Shown here one piece after another: positions 7,601 through 12,073 of a DNA stretch of 12,073 nucleotides. The position numbers and the translations under genes are program-made. Location: contig JBDLRH010000105.1 in assembly GCA_039800165.1 (NCBI GenBank), positions 1-12,073 on the forward strand, read 5' to 3'. The number at the start of each line of letters is the position of its first letter. Within the stretch, counting starts at the first letter, position 1. Under the pieces are notes generated by a model. The model saw only the letters and a program-made list of their open reading frames with translations. It did no database searches and was not told where the DNA came from. Source of the DNA: JBDLRH01 sp039800165. Its GTDB lineage: Bacteria; Pseudomonadota; Gammaproteobacteria; Burkholderiales; Burkholderiaceae_C.

Positions 7601-7847
7601 GTCGCTGGAGCGGCTGGCGCCCGTGCTGATGACGGCGCTGGTCACTGCATTCGCGCTGGCACCACTGCTGTTCGAGGCCGAGCGCCCCGGTACCGAGGTA
7701 CTGCACCCGGTGGCGGTAGTCATCTTCAGCGGCCTGATCAGTTCCACGCTGCTGGACACCTTCCTCACCCCGGCGATGTTCTGGCTGCTGGGCCGCAAGC
7801 CCGCCGAACGACTGGTCAACGACCACCGCACCGAAGAGGCGCTGTGA
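4647..7847 (+). CDS. czcA: HME-type RND heavy-metal efflux pump, CzcA-like
   Basis: Inner-membrane proton/cation antiporter of 1066 residues, full length for the family; AGGA at 4637-4640 lies 6 bases before the ATG. Layout: TM1 at about 10-30 (motif TPVDVFPDLNKP follows), a first periplasmic loop to about 360, TM2-6, a second periplasmic loop, and TM8-12 ending ERLVNDHRTEEAL. The TM4 relay reads AIGGLVDDAVVDVEN: D430 and E437 match D408 and E415 of Cupriavidus CzcA, while D402 is replaced by A424, and D431 and D435 are extra acids. As I recall, a DD motif of this type marks a separate HME class (HME5) of divalent, possibly nickel-related pumps. H640, H645, H689 and H693 in the second periplasmic domain lie around where CusA uses Met ligands, arguing against Cu(I)/Ag(I). 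Residues about 148-180 are an unusual Ala/Ser-rich insert. Probable substrates: Zn, Cd, Co or Ni. Confidence 0.94.
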   Translation: MFKWLLDNSLANRLLVLITSVVLMAYGAFTLTRTPVDVFPDLNKPTVTVITEAGGMAAEEVEQLITFPLETTMSGLPGVESVRSVSSAGLSFLYVTFDWRVDIYRARQLVSERLSSVEQGLPDGVTPTMGPVSSVMGEIMQIAIPVDEGKALPGAGPLPSQAAPLRAAASEASAGASSLMAVREYADWVLRPRLMSVPGVAQVIPIGGEVRQFQVQPDTVRMATLGITHAQLESALRGFSANTSGGFLELNGREYLIRHLGRTSRLDDLKNLALTARNGQPILLGQIADVSFAAAIKRGDAGFEGKPAVILGIQKQPTADTIVLTRQIEDALQGLKASLPAGMEAPRVTFRQASFIEASISTLQGKLIGASVCVAVILFFFLGTLRPTVIALTAIPVSIFVTALVFRHFGLSINTMTLGGLAIAIGGLVDDAVVDVENILRRLKQDRARPPGERLHPLQLVAKASMEVRSGILYATVIIVLVFIPLFALPGIEGRLFVPLGVAFIASTLASLLVSVTVTPVLSYYLLPRLKTLDHGDTRVLAWLKARYRGSLQAVLNAPRTALAAAGVAVVAAAAAVPFFPTTFLPPFNEGTLLVGLRLNPGVTLTESSALARQAEVLIRQVPEVVHVGRRSGRAELDEHAEGVHVSELDIGIVPAEQLKRPMDAVRADIRARLANLPAAIEVGQPISHRIDHMLSGVRSQIAIKIYGEDLDGLRSQAESLRQRLAAIPGIADLQIEKQVLAPQIKVRIDYAAAAQYGVPAPQILATLQGLVEGERVTQIIEGGRRFALVVKLPESARSVEGLGRILIETPGGRIPLSKVATIEDSDGPNQISRDDGKRRIVLSANASGRALSEIVADIRSVTANTRLPEGMFITLGGQFQAQEEAARLIALLSVVSLTLMFVVLYSRYKSAVLSALIMVNIPLALVGAVIGLWLSGQPLSVAAMVGFITLAGISVRNGILKVSHYINLMRLEGEHFGQPMIVRGSLERLAPVLMTALVTAFALAPLLFEAERPGTEVLHPVAVVIFSGLISSTLLDTFLTPAMFWLLGRKPAERLVNDHRTEEAL
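5133..5167 (+). repeat. Imperfect palindrome inside czcA encoding a low-complexity insert
   Basis: CTTCGC at 5139-5144 pairs with GCGAAG at 5155-5160, and the outer GCGC at 5133-5136 pairs with GCGC at 5164-5167, with a small internal bulge (2 versus 3 bases) and a 10-base loop. It lies within the stretch (about 5095-5185) that encodes the Ala/Ser/Pro-rich segment between MQIAIPVDEG and LMAVREYADW. The reading frame is kept. It resembles in-frame palindromic element insertions in other bacteria, but no second copy is present in this window. Confidence 0.4.
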
Positions 7848-7887
7848 TCACGCGCCCCCGTTTCTCCCACCCGCAAAGGACCGAACG

Positions 7888-8259
7888 ATGAAACTCAACC
7901 TGATTCTGGCCAGCCTGGCCATCGCCCTGACTGGCATCGCCCACGGAACGCCCCAGCATGACCACAGCCCCAAGCATGGCGGCATCGTCGCCGAGGGCAA
8001 GGACTGGGACTACGAGTTGGTCGCCAAGCCCACGACCATCCAGCTGTATGTGCGCGACCACGGCAAGCCGGCCGACATCTCCAAGGCCAGCGCCAAGCTC
8101 ACGCTGCTGACCGGAACGGACAAGCAGGAGGTGGAGCTCAAGCCGGCGGGCAATCGCCTGGAGGCCACCGGCAGTTTCAAGATCGGCCCAGGCACCAAGG
8201 CCGTCGCCGTGGTCACCGTGGCCGGCAAGCCGGCAACCGCGCGCTTCAGCCTGAAGTGA
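7888..8259 (+). CDS. Small secreted His-containing protein at the end of the efflux operon
   Basis: A 123-residue protein of unknown function. The start is set by AAAGGA at 7875-7880, 7 bases before the ATG, 40 bases after the czcA stop. The signal peptide is MKLNLILASLAIALTGIA, with cleavage near residues 18-20. The mature N-terminus carries HDHSPKHGG, followed by a compact beta-rich domain of alternating hydrophobic and charged strands (YELVAKPTTIQLYVRDHG, ASAKLTLLTG, EVELKPAGNRLEATG, KAVAVVTVAGKPATARFSLK). It has no Cys and no transmembrane helix beyond the signal, so it should be soluble in the periplasm. Clustering with czcA and the His tail suggests metal binding or sensing in support of the pump; this is inference. 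The fold could be a small immunoglobulin-like or FixH-like domain. Confidence 0.82.
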   Translation: MKLNLILASLAIALTGIAHGTPQHDHSPKHGGIVAEGKDWDYELVAKPTTIQLYVRDHGKPADISKASAKLTLLTGTDKQEVELKPAGNRLEATGSFKIGPGTKAVAVVTVAGKPATARFSLK

Positions 8260-8270
8260 GCGGCGGGCGC

Positions 8271-8297
8271 GGCGCGTTCGTCCGGCGGACGGGCGCC
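8271..8297 (+). terminator. GC-rich hairpin after the efflux operon, possible weak terminator
   Basis: Outer arms GGCGC (8271-8275) and GCGCC (8293-8297) and inner arms CGTCC (8279-8283) and GGACG (8287-8291) form a hairpin with a GGC loop and a small asymmetric bulge, 12 bases past the last operon stop. Only TT follows, so efficiency as an intrinsic terminator is uncertain; it may instead protect the mRNA 3' end. Confidence 0.4.
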
Positions 8298-8375
8298 TTG
8301 CGCTGTGAAACAGCCTCTGCCATCAACAATGGCCTCCTGCAATCGTTCTTGCCCCTATCACTCATACACTTAGTC
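8298..8375 (+). promoter_or_regulatory. Upstream region of the flavin reductase gene with two short dyads
   Basis: Two perfect inverted repeats lie in tandem: GCTGT/ACAGC at 8302-8314 with a GAA spacer, and GCCAT/ATGGC at 8319-8333 with a CAACA spacer. CATACACT at 8363-8370 contains a possible -10 (TACACT), but the nearest TTGCCC (8349-8354) is only 10 bases upstream, too close for a standard sigma-70 promoter. The dyads could be repressor sites (NemA genes are often controlled by TetR-type NemR), but I cannot match them to a known operator. Confidence 0.3.
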
Positions 8376-9469
8376 ATGGCATCGTTGTTCCAACCCATCA
8401 CCGTCGGCGCGATGCGTCTGCCCAACCGCATCGTCATGGCGCCGCTCACGCGCAACCGCGCGCCCGGTGCGCTGCCCAACCCGCTGATGGCCACCTACTA
8501 CGCGCAGCGCGCGCGGCCCGGCGAAGGCGCAGCACTGCTGATCACTGAAGCCACCGCCATCAGCCCCACCGCGCAGGGCTATGCGGACGTGCCCGGGCTG
8601 TGGAACCGCGAGCAGGTCAACGGCTGGAAGCGCGTGACCTCTGCGGTGCATGCGCGCGGCGGCCACATCGTCACCCAGCTGTGGCATGTGGGCCGCGTGT
8701 CGCATGTGGACCTGCAGCCCGGTGGCGTGGCACCGGTGGCGCCCTCGGCCATCACCGCCAAGACCAAGACGGTGCTGATCCGCAACGGCCTGCCCGAGTT
8801 TGTCGAGACTTCGGCGCCGCGCGCGCTCGAGCGCCACGAGATCGCGGGCATCGTGGTCGACTACCGGCTGGCTGCGCGCCGCGCGATCGACGCCGGTTTT
8901 GACGGCATTGAGCTGCATGCGGCCAACGGCTACCTGATTGACCAGTTCCTCAAGACCGGTGCCAACCAGCGCACCGACGACTACGGCGGCCCGATCGAGA
9001 ACCGCGCGCGGCTTCTGGTGGAGGTGATGCGCGCCATCGTGCAGGAGATCGGTGGCGACCGCGTGGGCATCCGCCTGTCGCCGGTGACGCCGGCCAACGA
9101 CATCGTCGATGCCGACCCGCAGGCCCTGTTCACTTACGTCGTGCAGCAGCTCGCGCCGATGCGGCTGGCCTACCTGCACCTGATCGAAGGCTCCACTGGC
9201 GGGCCGCGCGTCATCGACGACCGGCCGTTTGACTACGCCGCGCTGCGCCAGGCCTACCGCGCCGCGGGCGGATACGCCGCGTGGATGGTGAACAACGGCT
9301 ACGACGCCGCGCTGGCCAGCGACGCGCTGGTGCAAAGCGCCGACCTGGTGGCCTTTGGCAAGCCGTTCATCGCCAACCCCGACCTTGCGCGCCGCATCCG
9401 CGAAGGCGCGCCCTGGAACATGCCCGACCGCAAGACCTTCTACGGCGGTGGTGCTGAGGGCTACACCGA

Positions 9470-9488
<19 letters not shown>
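8376..9488 (+). CDS. nemA: Old yellow enzyme family FMN-dependent ene-reductase (NemA-type)
   Basis: NAD(P)H-dependent flavin oxidoreductase of 370 residues that reduces activated C=C bonds, such as N-ethylmaleimide, enones and quinones, and often nitrate esters. The ATG at 8376 starts MASLFQPITVGAMRLPNRIVMAPLTR, the standard OYE N-terminus; earlier in-frame starts precede the conserved region and are unlikely. The active-site segment HAANGYLIDQFL gives H181 and N184 (substrate carbonyl binding) and Y186 (proton donor), the same numbering as in PETN-reductase/NemA proteins. Also present are QLWHVGR, NQRTDDYGG with the ENRAR helix start, GIRLSP (flavin contact) and the phosphate-binding GKPFIANPDL. 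It is cytoplasmic. It has no obvious Shine-Dalgarno. It is probably its own transcript and ends convergently with copA, overlapping it by 19 bases. A role in electrophile or quinone stress next to metal genes is plausible but not proven. Confidence 0.93.
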
Positions 9489-11845
<2,357 letters not shown>

Positions 11846-11892
11846 GGCGGGTAGCCCCATCCTGCCATCATGCCGCCTGCAGGGCCATGGGG

Positions 11893-11906
11893 TTGACCTG
11901 CGTCAA
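11893..11906. promoter_or_regulatory. FNR/Dnr-like palindrome between divergent copA and copZ
   Basis: The sequence TTGAC-CTGC-GTCAA is a perfect 5+5 palindrome matching the FNR-family layout TTGAY-N4-RTCAA. Its centre (11899.5) lies about 54 bases before the copA ATG at 11845 and 82 before the copZ ATG. A site centred at -41.5 would put the copA transcript start near 11858, and a CATGAT on the minus strand (11872-11867) sits close to where the -10 should be. On the plus strand the equivalent place holds only a weak CAAGAT (11928-11933). The same bases also supply a TTGAC -35-like element on each strand, so a CueR/MerR-type promoter is an alternative. Confidence 0.45.
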
Positions 11907-11981
11907 GCCAGGGCCGATGCTCTGGCGCAAGATGAAGCGTCACACACGACCGACGCCAGGCCGCCCGCGAAAGGATTCACC

Positions 11982-12073
11982 ATGAGCAACACACAGACCT
12001 TCCAAGTGCAGGGCATGACCTGCGGCCACTGCGAGCGCGCCGTCACCCAGGCGCTCAAGTCGGTGGACCCGCA
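11982..12073 (+). CDS. copZ: CopZ-like heavy-metal-associated (HMA) domain chaperone, 5' part
   Basis: The gene starts at the ATG preceded by AAAGGA (11970-11975, 6 bases before) and runs off the right edge after about 30 residues. The visible start MSNTQTFQVQGMTCGHCERA has the metal-binding loop GMTCGHC (C14, C17) following a beta strand, then the helix ERAVTQALKSV, which is the first half of a ferredoxin-like HMA fold. MTCxxC with His at the third position is common in CopZ/MerP-like chaperones. Divergent pairing with copA indicates a cytosolic Cu(I) carrier that loads CopA. Whether the gene ends after one HMA domain cannot be seen. Confidence 0.85.
   Translation, partial: MSNTQTFQVQGMTCGHCERAVTQALKSVDP

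Noticed and set aside
8256..8375. N-terminal extension of the NemA-type protein from 8256
   Set aside because: The extension precedes the conserved OYE start, overlaps the stop of the previous gene, and covers the hairpin and dyads. The ATG at 8376 fits the family length.

Overview
The window is GC-rich throughout, with strong G/C bias at third codon positions and dense, mostly same-strand genes. The proteins look betaproteobacterial, and Burkholderiales (Comamonadaceae or Burkholderiaceae-like) is the best guess, from the CzcI-type leader gene, the HME-type RND cluster and the style of the copA/copZ pair. This is inferred from protein character only. There are no tRNAs, rRNAs, transposases or CRISPR arrays.

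Layout: (1) 1-1023 holds the 3' end of a DsrE-like gene and an adducin-type class II aldolase gene, closely spaced and probably cotranscribed. (2) 1115-8259 is a six-gene heavy-metal efflux operon: czcI-like, czcC-like, a His-rich membrane-anchored accessory gene, czcB-like, czcA-like, and a small His-containing periplasmic accessory gene. (3) 8376-9488 is an old yellow enzyme (NemA-type) flavin reductase. (4) 9470-11845 on the minus strand is a Cu(I)-exporting P1B-ATPase (CopA) whose 3' end overlaps the reductase gene. (5) From 11982 a CopZ-type metallochaperone gene starts, divergent from copA, and runs off the window.

Together this is a metal-homeostasis neighbourhood. The RND system (outer-membrane channel, periplasmic adaptor, inner-membrane proton-driven pump) would move divalent cations out through the cell envelope. 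Several secreted His-rich proteins encoded in the same operon may buffer or hand over metal in the periplasm. CopA with CopZ handles cytosolic Cu(I). No metal-sensing regulator lies inside the window.

The least ordinary signals are these. The czcI-czcC junction has dense, partly mutually exclusive RNA pairing, including a 9-bp stem with the czcI stop codon in its loop and a competing 10-bp long-range pairing. A perfect FNR/Dnr-like box lies between the divergent copA and copZ genes. An Ala/Ser-rich in-frame segment encoded by an imperfect palindrome sits in the periplasmic domain of the pump. Finally, a His module just after the signal peptide is shared by the accessory protein and its neighbour CzcB. 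No wholly new multi-gene system is evident; the efflux machinery belongs to known families.
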